NCBI GenBank assembly: GCA_934541205.1
Contig: CAKTDK010000126.1
Location: 1 to 5,628 of the forward strand
Length of the DNA: 5,628 nucleotides
Direction of reading: 5' to 3'
From: an uncultured Eubacteriales bacterium
GTDB lineage: Bacteria; Bacillota; Clostridia; Oscillospirales; RGIG7773
Shown: in pieces, positions 1-5,453 of the stretch
How positions within the stretch are numbered: the first letter of the stretch is position 1
Layout of the letters: each line of letters opens with the position of its first letter
Made by a program: the position numbers and the translations under genes
Notes under the pieces: generated by a model
What the model was told of the DNA's origin: nothing
What the model saw: the letters and a program-made list of their open reading frames with translations, nothing else
Databases searched by the model: none

Positions 1-960
1 GATCCTGCCACTTTAGCTGAAACAGAACAATTCATTGACAGTATGGATATAACTTTTCAGGATAATTTAAGATGCTTTTTCTACAACAACAATCAATCAC
101 AAAACTCAATCGCTTTTGAAAACCTTGAATTCGGAGACTATACTTTTTCTGATAATTTTTCTATTGACAGCGTAGTTCAGAAAATAAGAAACATTGACCT
201 TATGAAAAAATATATTATTTCATATTATTTTAATGTTTCAACTGATAACATTAATCTGGACGAATATACCATAAGCAAAGTAAATCAGCTCTTAACATCT
301 TTTAATTATCCAGCTGATATCAGTTATTCTATTCTTAATTATTTTATTAATCCACAGGTTGTAAGCGAATGTTTTATAAAAACAATTTATAAAGTTGAGA
401 AAAAAGTACGCGATTACAGAGATATGCATAAAGCTGAAATTGCCGAAACCTTTGAATCATTAAAAATATCTGAAAATTTTGATATTTTAAATAATGCTCA
501 TCCTTCTTTCCCCGTTGAACTTGATATGGAAGATATTACCGTTTCAATTTCTTATGTTAACAGATATACTGTTTATGAACATTATGATGAAAATAAAAAG
601 AAAATTACTTTTATACTTTTAGGCTGCGATTATTTAAAAACTTGCGATTATTACATCAAAAATTCTTTGGGAGAGGTTACTTTAAAAGCTTTGGGAGCTT
701 GTTTCAGCGATCCTTCAAGGTTAAAGCTTATTGATTATATTTTAGAAAACGATATTGCTTTCACTCAGGAAATGCAGAAACATTTTGGATGGCCTATGTC
801 CTCTTTGCTTTATCACTTGGACATTTTGTTTACGAACGGAATGCTTCTGAAAAGAAATAAAGGAAGACAAATTTATTACAGCATAAACAACGATTTTCTT
901 ATTAAAGGTTCCAATAAGCTTATTTCTTTAATTAAATTAAAATCTGACAATAAAGAATAA
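1..960 (+). CDS. ArsR-type winged-helix transcriptional regulator, 5' end outside window
   Basis: The reading frame is open from base 1, and the first Met (base 43) has no Shine-Dalgarno sequence before it. The 14 codons ahead of that Met (DPATLAETEQFIDS) also read like protein, so I treat the gene as truncated on the left; 319 residues are visible. Roughly codons 224-300 form an ArsR/SmtB-like winged helix: a LKALGACFSDPSRLKLI first helix, a helix-turn-helix with MSSLLYHLDILFTNGML as recognition helix, and a beta wing around KRNKGRQIYYSI. No metal-binding CxC pair is seen in this domain. The larger N-terminal part (about 220 residues) is mostly helical with a short beta-rich stretch just before the DNA-binding domain (about codons 175-210); I do not recognise it. 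Classical ArsR proteins are about 100 aa, so this is a long architecture with a probable ligand-sensing or dimerisation N-domain. A terminator follows directly. The target and signal cannot be told from the sequence. Confidence 0.8.
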   Translation, partial: DPATLAETEQFIDSMDITFQDNLRCFFYNNNQSQNSIAFENLEFGDYTFSDNFSIDSVVQKIRNIDLMKKYIISYYFNVSTDNINLDEYTISKVNQLLTSFNYPADISYSILNYFINPQVVSECFIKTIYKVEKKVRDYRDMHKAEIAETFESLKISENFDILNNAHPSFPVELDMEDITVSISYVNRYTVYEHYDENKKKITFILLGCDYLKTCDYYIKNSLGEVTLKALGACFSDPSRLKLIDYILENDIAFTQEMQKHFGWPMSSLLYHLDILFTNGMLLKRNKGRQIYYSINNDFLIKGSNKLISLIKLKSDNKE

Positions 961-966
961 AAATAC

Positions 967-1002
967 AAAAATAAAGGACTTTCAAAAGTCCTTTATTTTT
1001 TT
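967..1002 (+). terminator. Intrinsic terminator of the ArsR-type gene
   Basis: Bases 971-981 pair perfectly with 986-996 around a TCAA loop. The stem can extend to 967-1000 through A-T pairs, and a run of seven T covers 996-1002. It starts 7 nt after the stop codon at 958-960. The T tract runs into the -35 element of the next promoter. Confidence 0.9.
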
Positions 1003-1029
1003 GCATTTTTCTTTATAATATGATATAAT
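1001..1029 (+). promoter_or_regulatory. SigA-type promoter of the five-gene operon
   Basis: A -35 element TTGCAT (1001-1006) and a perfect TATAAT (1024-1029) are separated by exactly 17 bp. A TG at 1021-1022 makes it an extended -10 (TGATATAAT). The predicted start of transcription is near 1036. A GGGGG ribosome binding site (1047-1051) lies 9 nt before the first ATG at 1061. The first T bases of the -35 are also the last T bases of the preceding terminator, so the two units share no spacer. Confidence 0.85.
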
Positions 1030-1060
1030 TTTGATATCTGTTTTTTGGGGGTAAAATACA

Positions 1061-1858
1061 ATGAAAGATAAAAAAATCCTTCGCATTTCAATGTTTGGGT
1101 ATAAAAAAAACGATTGTCTTGATTATATCAAAAATCTTGATGACATTTTGAAAAAAAATGAAGATGAAAAAAACACTCTTTTAAAAAAAGAAAGTGAATA
1201 TTTGTCTGAAATAGACAACTTATTGGCCAAAAATACTTCTTTAGAAAAAAAAATTGACGATAAAAACAATGAAATATCCGGCCTTCAAAACAAAATAGAG
1301 GAATTAGAAAAAGAAGCAGCAGATTTAAAAGAAAAAATAACCTCAATGTCTAACCTTTGTTCCAAACATACCGACGAAAACTCCTGCTTAAAAAAGGACA
1401 ATGATGAACTGAAAGAAAAAATTATATCTTTAATCTCCGAAAGAGACGACATTTCTATAAAATACAATAAACTTTATACATATTACGAAAAAAATAAAAA
1501 CGAAATTTCAGAGGCTATTATTCTTTCAAAACAACAAGGGGAAGAAATTGTAAGAAAAGCCAAATCTGAAAGCGAAAAAATTATAAAAGACGCAATTTCC
1601 GAAAAAGAACGTATATACAAAGAAAACGATGAAAAGCTTAACAAACGAATTTTTCAGCTTGAAAAAACCATTTCTGAAAAAAATCTGAAAAAAGAACAAT
1701 TAGATAAAGAAATAAACATACTATTAACCGGAATAAAAGATAATTTCAAAAATACGGATTATGTAATTTCGCAGTTTAAAACTGCATTTTCCGATGAAAT
1801 AGATAAAATTTTAATAAAATTTTCCGGTCTTATAAATAAAGACAGCGACGAGGAATAA
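1061..1858 (+). CDS. DivIVA-like coiled-coil protein
   Basis: This 265-aa, very Lys/Glu-rich protein is the first gene of the operon. Residues 8-24 (RISMFGYKKNDCLDYIK) match the N-terminal pattern of DivIVA/GpsB proteins, in which a GY followed by a charged stretch and an aromatic-Ile pair forms the membrane-binding turn and first helix. Residues about 25-135 and 150-220 are heptad-like coiled coil. The segment 150-190 has the AKSESEKIIKDA pattern seen in DivIVA-family tails. No transmembrane segment is visible. DivIVA proteins recruit partners to curved membrane at the septum and poles and act in division, polar growth or sporulation; which applies here is unknown. B. subtilis DivIVA is about 164 aa, so this one has a longer rod. 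The start is fixed by the GGGGG site 9 nt upstream. It could instead be a generic coiled-coil protein, since the family call rests mainly on the N-terminal motif. Confidence 0.7.
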   Translation: MKDKKILRISMFGYKKNDCLDYIKNLDDILKKNEDEKNTLLKKESEYLSEIDNLLAKNTSLEKKIDDKNNEISGLQNKIEELEKEAADLKEKITSMSNLCSKHTDENSCLKKDNDELKEKIISLISERDDISIKYNKLYTYYEKNKNEISEAIILSKQQGEEIVRKAKSESEKIIKDAISEKERIYKENDEKLNKRIFQLEKTISEKNLKKEQLDKEINILLTGIKDNFKNTDYVISQFKTAFSDEIDKILIKFSGLINKDSDEE

Positions 1859-1860
1859 AT

Positions 1861-2418
1861 ATGGAGCACTTTTGCAGTACGTACAATCTAAAAAAAAATA
1901 TAGAAAATTTTAAATGCGGCGATATATTATACCTTACGGGAGATATATATACTTCCCGTGACGCTGCGCATAAAAGAATTTTTTCCCTTATGGAAAAAGA
2001 TGCTCCCCTTCCATATGACATAAATAACGCAGTAATATATTATGCCGGTCCTACAGGAACACGTCCCGGAAATATTATAGGCTCCTGCGGTCCCACAACT
2101 TCTTCCAGAATGGATGTTTATGCGCCTAAACTTTTAGATTTGGGGCTTTGCGCTATGATAGGCAAAGGGGAAAGAAACAAAGCCGTTGTCGATGCAATTA
2201 TAAGAAACAAAGCTGTTTATCTTTGTGCTATAGGAGGCGCCGGCGCATTATGCGCAAAAAGCATAAAAAAATGCAGTGTCATTGCTTTTGAAGACTTGGG
2301 CTGCGAAAGCGTAAAAAAGCTTTATGTTGAAAACTTTCCGCTTATAGTTGCAATTGATTGTTTCGGAAATGACATTTTTAAAAATGCAAGAAATTTTTTT
2401 AAGGAAGATAATATATGA
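1861..2418 (+). CDS. Class I fumarase / L-tartrate dehydratase beta subunit (Fe-S hydro-lyase, C-terminal domain)
   Basis: The 185-aa length is normal for the separate beta chain of a two-subunit class I (4Fe-4S) fumarate hydratase or L(+)-tartrate dehydratase. Family motifs in order are LTGDIYTSRDAAHKR (25-39), AGPTGTRPG (62-70), GSCGPTTSSRMD (74-85), GKG (101-103), GGAGAL (125-130) and FEDLG (143-147). The GPTT..RMD and GKG blocks carry the substrate-contacting Thr, Arg and Lys of the family, and all are present. The alpha subunit normally supplies the Fe-S cluster and is usually encoded directly upstream; here a DivIVA-like gene sits there instead. The start lies 2 nt after the upstream stop, with GAGGA at 1850-1854. 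Known for the family: reversible hydration of fumarate to malate, or dehydration of tartrate to oxaloacetate. Substrate choice cannot be read from the sequence, so no gene symbol is given. Confidence 0.9.
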   Translation: MEHFCSTYNLKKNIENFKCGDILYLTGDIYTSRDAAHKRIFSLMEKDAPLPYDINNAVIYYAGPTGTRPGNIIGSCGPTTSSRMDVYAPKLLDLGLCAMIGKGERNKAVVDAIIRNKAVYLCAIGGAGALCAKSIKKCSVIAFEDLGCESVKKLYVENFPLIVAIDCFGNDIFKNARNFFKEDNI

Positions 2419-3095
2419 AATACAGCACTGTTTTTCTTGATATGGACAGAACAATTTTTGATTTTGACGCAGCGGAAAAAGACAGTTTTTTCACTGCTTT
2501 TAATAATTTTATAGGCAGATGCAACGAAAACATATATAATGAATATCATAAAATCAATTCTTTTTACTGGAAAGAATTCGAATTAGGTCATGTTAATATT
2601 TCTGATTTAAAAATAATGAGATTTTCTGACCTTTTTAAAAAACTGAATATAAATTTTTCCGGCAAAGAATTTAATGAATATTATATAGAAAATCTATCCC
2701 AATCCCCTCAGATTTATGAAGGTTCAAAAGAAGTATGCAAGTATCTGAAAAACAAATATAAAGTTATAATTTTAACAAATGGCATTGCAAAAAATCAAAG
2801 AAACCGATTAAAATTATCTCATATTGATAACTATATAGATTATGCTGTAATATCTGAAGAAATCGGATCTGCAAAGCCTCAAAAGGAAATTTTTAGCTTT
2901 GCTATGAAAAAATCAGGAGAAACCGATAAAAATAAAATTATTATGATAGGCGATGATTTAAACGCCGACATTAAAGGAGCAAAAAATTTCGGTATAGCTT
3001 CCATATGGACAAATTATACACACAATCCAAATACTTCGAATGTTAAACCTGATTTTGAAATTTCCGATATACAAGAAATTTATAATATTTTATAA
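2415..3095 (+). CDS. HAD-superfamily subfamily IA phosphatase, YjjG/YfnB type
   Basis: The 226-aa protein has all four HAD motifs: motif I DMDRT (9-13, nucleophile D9 and acid D11), motif II TNG (121-123), motif III Lys in SAKPQKEIF (K154), and motif IV GDDLNADIKGA (179-189). The helical cap is between residues about 20 and 100, as in subfamily IA. The LDMDRTIFDFDAAE opening and the AKPQKEIF block are typical of the YjjG/YfnB group, in which E. coli YjjG is a pyrimidine nucleotidase that dephosphorylates non-canonical nucleoside monophosphates. Its substrate here is inferred only from that resemblance. It overlaps the fumarase beta gene by ATGA (2415-2418), a translational coupling junction, and has its own AAGGAAG site at 2401-2407. 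Confidence 0.88.
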   Translation: MKYSTVFLDMDRTIFDFDAAEKDSFFTAFNNFIGRCNENIYNEYHKINSFYWKEFELGHVNISDLKIMRFSDLFKKLNINFSGKEFNEYYIENLSQSPQIYEGSKEVCKYLKNKYKVIILTNGIAKNQRNRLKLSHIDNYIDYAVISEEIGSAKPQKEIFSFAMKKSGETDKNKIIMIGDDLNADIKGAKNFGIASIWTNYTHNPNTSNVKPDFEISDIQEIYNIL

Positions 3096-3106
3096 GGAGC
3101 TTTGCC

Positions 3107-4093
3107 ATGAAAAAAGTTATTGCATTTTTTATGATATTTACATTTATATTTTCTTCGTTTTCAGTTTTTGCGCTTGATATAAATACAAGTATTAACACCA
3201 CCGTAAATTATTATGAAAACAATTTTAAAACCATCCAAAACTGGGATGAAATAATAGCTTTAAAAACTTCATCCAAAAACAAAACTTTTGAATATAAGCC
3301 TATGACGACTTCTGAATGTGATTTTAAGGATATAAATTCTTTAATAGGATTTATTATTTCAAATGTAGCTTGTAAAAATACCAGCAAAAAAGATTTCGGC
3401 GGTATAGATATGGCAAAAAAACTTGCTGATTTTCAAACAAACGAAGGTATATTCGGAGATTCTTTATACAATCATTTTTATGCAATGATCGCTCTTGATA
3501 TGTACGGACAAAGCTATGACAGAGAAGCCGCTTACAGCTATGCCGTTTCAAGTCAGCTTGAAGACGGTAGTTTTTCATTTGACGGAAAAAACGGAGATAT
3601 TGATTTAACTGCCCTTGCAATTATAGCAATGTCAGACCGAGTTATGAAAAAAACCGAAATCATGAACTGTATAAATAAAGCAATTACTTATTTAAACAGC
3701 AAACAGCTTGAAAACGGCGGTTTTGAAAGTATGGGAAATGACAATTCCAACTCTCTTGCAATGGTTATTTCAGCCCTTTCAAGCGTTGGAGTAGATTTAA
3801 AAGATGAAAGATGGAACAATATTTTAGATTCTACCGAAAGGTTTAAAAATCCTGACGGTTCTTACAGATATCTTGAAAATGATGAAAAAAAATATAATAA
3901 ATTTGCCACATCTCAAATGCTTATGGCGCTAAACGATGCAAAAATCCAAAAAAGCTCTTTTAAAACAGTGGGAATTTATACAATCTATTCTCCCATGAAA
4001 AATATTACAGCTCAAATTATAGTTCTTGTTGTGATATTTTCTGTAACCTTTATAACAAGTTTTTTTATAAGAAGAAAAAGAAAGTTAAAATAA
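3107..4093 (+). CDS. Secreted, C-terminally membrane-anchored prenyltransferase-like (alpha/alpha toroid) repeat protein
   Basis: The 328-aa protein begins with a signal peptide (Lys2-Lys3, hydrophobic core about 5-21, likely cleavage after VFA at 22). Residues about 100-280 contain repeats of the prenyltransferase/squalene-cyclase toroid type: KLADFQTNEGIFGDSLYNH, YAVSSQLEDGSFSF then GDIDLTALAIIAMS, LNSKQLENGGFES then NSLAMVISALSSVGVD, and FKNPDGSYRY then ATSQMLMALNDAK. Each unit pairs a Q..(D/N)G(S/G)F turn with a helix. A single transmembrane helix spans about 300-321, followed by the basic tail RRKRKLK, giving an extracytoplasmic domain with the tail inside the cell. The cyclase DxDD motif is absent, so a binding role is more likely than terpene chemistry. 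Related clostridial surface proteins often add a DUF4430 domain, which is missing here. AAGGAG (3094-3099) overlaps the upstream stop and lies 7 nt before ATG. The ligand is unknown. Confidence 0.8.
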   Translation: MKKVIAFFMIFTFIFSSFSVFALDINTSINTTVNYYENNFKTIQNWDEIIALKTSSKNKTFEYKPMTTSECDFKDINSLIGFIISNVACKNTSKKDFGGIDMAKKLADFQTNEGIFGDSLYNHFYAMIALDMYGQSYDREAAYSYAVSSQLEDGSFSFDGKNGDIDLTALAIIAMSDRVMKKTEIMNCINKAITYLNSKQLENGGFESMGNDNSNSLAMVISALSSVGVDLKDERWNNILDSTERFKNPDGSYRYLENDEKKYNKFATSQMLMALNDAKIQKSSFKTVGIYTIYSPMKNITAQIIVLVVIFSVTFITSFFIRRKRKLK

Positions 4094-4094
4094 T

Positions 4095-4655
4095 ATGCAA
4101 AGTATTAATACTCTAAAATTATCTCATCAAATAATAAAAAACCATATAAAAAAGGGAAGTATATGCGTAGATGCTACTATGGGCCGCGGCCGTGATACGT
4201 TATTTTTATGCAATTTAACAGATGTTACCGGCAAAGTCTATGCTTTTGATATTCAAAAGGAAGCTGTTGAAAGTACAAGAAAATTATTAAATGAAAACGG
4301 TATTAAAAATGCTGTACTTATCAACGACGGTCATGAAAACATGTCCAACTATATTCCAGACGGCATAGATTGCTTTGTTTTTAACTTAGGATATCTTCCC
4401 GGAGGAAATCACAGTATACAAACAAAATACAGTACAACAAAAAAAGCTCTTGAAACTGCAATGCAAAAATTAAAATCCAAAGGCATTATAAGTATTTGCA
4501 TATATTACGGTAAGGACACCGGTTTTGAAGAAAAAAATAAAATTACAGATTATTTAAAAAACATAGACAGCGAAAACTTCACGGTAATTTTAAGTGATTT
4601 TATAAACCGTCCCAATAATCCGCCTTTATTTGCGCTTATAATAAAAGAAAAATAA
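4095..4655 (+). CDS. mnmM: tRNA (mnm5s2U34) methyltransferase, MnmM/YtqB family
   Basis: The 186-aa class I SAM-dependent methyltransferase belongs to the family long annotated as rRNA methylase (YtqB). B. subtilis YtqB has since been identified as MnmM, which methylates 5-aminomethyl-2-thiouridine at tRNA wobble position 34 to give mnm5s2U. SAM-binding motif I is DATMGRGRDTLFL (26-38), the acidic motif II residue is D52 in AFDIQ, and the family signature FNLGYLPGGNHSI is at 96-108, followed by TTKKALETA (114-122). The C-terminal NRPNNPPLF (171-179) is also typical. Length is normal for the family. The start is 1 nt after the upstream stop (TAA-T-ATG), with no clear Shine-Dalgarno sequence, so translation probably depends on ribosomes ending the previous gene. 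The start fits the family, whose proteins begin a few residues before the SHQIIKNHI helix. It is the last gene of the operon. Confidence 0.9.
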   Translation: MQSINTLKLSHQIIKNHIKKGSICVDATMGRGRDTLFLCNLTDVTGKVYAFDIQKEAVESTRKLLNENGIKNAVLINDGHENMSNYIPDGIDCFVFNLGYLPGGNHSIQTKYSTTKKALETAMQKLKSKGIISICIYYGKDTGFEEKNKITDYLKNIDSENFTVILSDFINRPNNPPLFALIIKEK

Positions 4656-4684
4656 AAAGTCTGAGATTTCCTCTCAGACTTTTT
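4654..4684. terminator. Bidirectional intrinsic terminator closing the operon
   Basis: Bases 4654-4666 pair perfectly with 4672-4684 (13 bp) around a TTTCC loop. A T tract follows on the plus strand (4680-4684). On the minus strand the A-rich flank (4654-4658, then further A bases) also gives T runs. It starts inside the mnmM stop codon. It would also end any minus-strand transcript from the convergent gap. Confidence 0.9.
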
Positions 4685-4723
4685 GGTTGTACATAATTAA
4701 ATTTCGAAAGACAATCTCCCGAT

Positions 4724-4765
4724 GTTCCGGAGAGATTATTACTTTAATGTAATAATCTCCGGAAC
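4724..4765. repeat. Long inverted repeat (hairpin) in the convergent gap
   Basis: Arm 4724-4742 pairs with arm 4749-4765 over 17 bp, with a 2-nt AG bulge in the left arm (around 4731-4734) and a TTTAAT loop (4743-4748). No T tract follows directly on either strand, so it is not a classical terminator. The first bases 4713-4718 (AATCTC) can also pair with 4732-4737 (GAGATT) in the left arm, which competes with the main stem. Confidence 0.8.
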
Positions 4766-4813
4766 CATTAACCATCTTTTCATAATCATTTTTATAACTC
4801 TCTTTGTGATTTT

Positions 4814-4842
4814 ATAATATATCAACTTAGTCTATTTGTAAA
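4814..4842 (-). promoter_or_regulatory. Candidate SigA-type promoter on the minus strand
   Basis: Read on the minus strand, TTTACA (4842-4837) and TATTAT (4819-4814) are separated by 17 bp, each matching consensus at 5 of 6 positions. The -35 lies inside the outermost heptamer of the phased array (4836-4842), the position expected for an activator or repressor contacting RNA polymerase. AT-rich DNA gives chance promoters, so confidence is moderate. Confidence 0.45.
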
Positions 4843-4907
4843 TGCTTTTTTTCTAATTGTAACTATTTGTAACCTGATTGTAACTGATTTGTTACTATTA
4901 TTGCAAC
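4836..4907. promoter_or_regulatory. Helically phased TTGTAAC heptamer array, probable operator
   Basis: Six heptamers lie in the same orientation: TTGTAAA (4836), TTGTAAC (4857), TTGTAAC (4867), TTGTAAC (4878), TTGTTAC (4889) and TTGCAAC (4901). Start-to-start distances are 21, 10, 11, 11 and 12 bp, so all face one side of the helix. On the minus strand the unit reads GTTACAA. Direct repeats at 11-bp steps are the known layout for OmpR/PhoB-family response regulators, such as the B. subtilis PhoP box and the Streptomyces GTTCACC PHO box. The regulator here is not identified. Confidence 0.6.
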
Positions 4908-4951
4908 TTTTTACTTATCATTTTTAATATTTGATATAATTTAACCTGAAA

Positions 4952-4980
4952 AATCTCCGCAAAAATATTTTGCGGAGATT
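4952..4980 (-). terminator. Intrinsic terminator of the coat-protein genes
   Basis: Arms 4952-4964 and 4968-4980 pair perfectly (13 bp) around a 3-nt loop. On the minus strand the stem ends in a T run (complement of 4949-4953). It lies 19 bp past the stop of the CotF-like gene. The plus-strand side lacks a T tract, so it works mainly for the minus strand. Confidence 0.85.
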
Positions 4981-4999
4981 AAATATTAAATAATAAATT

Positions 5000-5254
5000 C
5001 TAAGCGTTAAATTTCATTTTTGCCGAATCTATTTCCGATTGATCTGCCATTTTTTGAGGATACCAGCCTTTTTCATTCATTATCTTATAAATTTCATAGC
5101 CGATTTGTATTTCATCTTCCATGATTCTGCTCATATCGCTTCTTAAATTTGTATTAGAGCATTCAAAAGTATATCCTGTATATCCTGAAGCCAAAAACTT
5201 TTGAAGATCCAAAGCTTCAGCTGATAAATCTTGATCTGTCATTTTCTGTTCCAT
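5000..5254 (-). CDS. CotF-like spore coat protein
   Basis: The 84-aa protein resembles the coat F domain. It has an acidic N-terminal helix (about 7-22), then a long helix with MSRIMEDEIQIGYEIYKIMN (41-60) leading into the hallmark EKGWYPQKMAD (61-71) and a final QSEIDSAKMKF helix. The KGWY block after an EIYxxMN helix is the main basis for the call. In the family these are helical, ferritin-like-fold proteins of the spore coat; small clostridial members of 80-100 aa are common. There is no signal peptide, as expected for a protein added from the mother cell. A strong AGGAGG (5264-5269) lies 9 nt before the ATG. It is the second gene of a minus-strand pair and is followed by a terminator. Expression is presumably sporulation-specific, but no sporulation sigma-factor promoter could be identified. 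Confidence 0.8.
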   Translation of the reverse strand: MEQKMTDQDLSAEALDLQKFLASGYTGYTFECSNTNLRSDMSRIMEDEIQIGYEIYKIMNEKGWYPQKMADQSEIDSAKMKFNA

Positions 5255-5267
5255 AATTATTAACCTC

Positions 5268-5453
5268 CTAATTTAAATGACTTAACAAAGAATTATAATG
5301 AGACTGATGCTTCATAGCAATCTCCTGACATTTCTGTTTAAGCTGCTGATCCTGACAGCAATTAGCAAGTTCCTGATATTTTTTTACCATTAATTTTTCC
5401 TGATTAAGCTGTTCTTCAAGGGCTCCCAGCTCTTTTGTAGTTAAATTATTCAT
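5268..5453 (-). CDS. Small spore-coat-associated protein (61 aa)
   Basis: The start is placed at the internal Met (5453), not at the upstream in-frame Met at 5525. AAAGGA sits 8 nt before it, and MNNLTTKELGALEEQLNQEK is the usual opening of short clostridial coat-associated proteins found next to CotF genes. The protein is all helical: helix 1 about residues 5-30, a NCCQDQQ turn, helix 2 about 37-60. It has three Cys (32, 33, 42) and several His near the C-terminus (49, 52, 59), which could be used for cross-linking or metal contacts. The two-helix pattern suggests pairing with itself or with the CotF-like partner, which starts 13 nt after its stop. The TAG stop (5270-5268) overlaps the partner's TAGGAGG ribosome binding site, so the two are translationally linked. 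The precise role is not known. Confidence 0.75.
   Translation of the reverse strand: MNNLTTKELGALEEQLNQEKLMVKKYQELANCCQDQQLKQKCQEIAMKHQSHYNSLLSHLN

Larger units (their letters stand above)
4654..4807 (-). ncRNA. Candidate regulated small RNA in the convergent gap
   Basis: The prediction rests on layout alone. A minus-strand promoter (4842-4814) would start a transcript near 4807, which would end at the bidirectional terminator, giving about 155 nt. It would contain a long bulged hairpin (4765-4724) near its middle, a roughly 40-nt unpaired stretch (4723-4685), and the terminator hairpin. No known RNA family is recognised. The only short reading frame inside is 16 codons (4789-4739), so a noncoding role is favoured. 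It could also be an unexpressed relic. Confidence 0.35.
4685..4951. other. Convergent intergenic gap
   Basis: No gene is supported in this stretch between the two terminators. It holds the bulged hairpin, the minus-strand promoter candidate, the heptamer array and, at 4932-4940, a plus-strand TGATATAAT extended -10 lacking a good -35. I see no tRNA, known riboswitch or insertion-sequence remnant. Confidence 0.7.

Noticed and set aside
43..45. ATG at 43 as the true start of the ArsR-type gene
   Set aside because: There is no Shine-Dalgarno sequence before it and the frame stays open, with protein-like codons, to base 1, so the gene most likely begins outside the window.
4724..4765. Insertion-sequence or MITE remnant
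   Set aside because: It has a single small hairpin with a 6-nt loop, no flanking target duplication and no transposase piece. A structured RNA element is simpler.
4836..4907. CRISPR array or DnaA-box origin
   Set aside because: The units are only 7 bp with 3-5 bp linkers and no spacers, and they do not match TTATNCACA.
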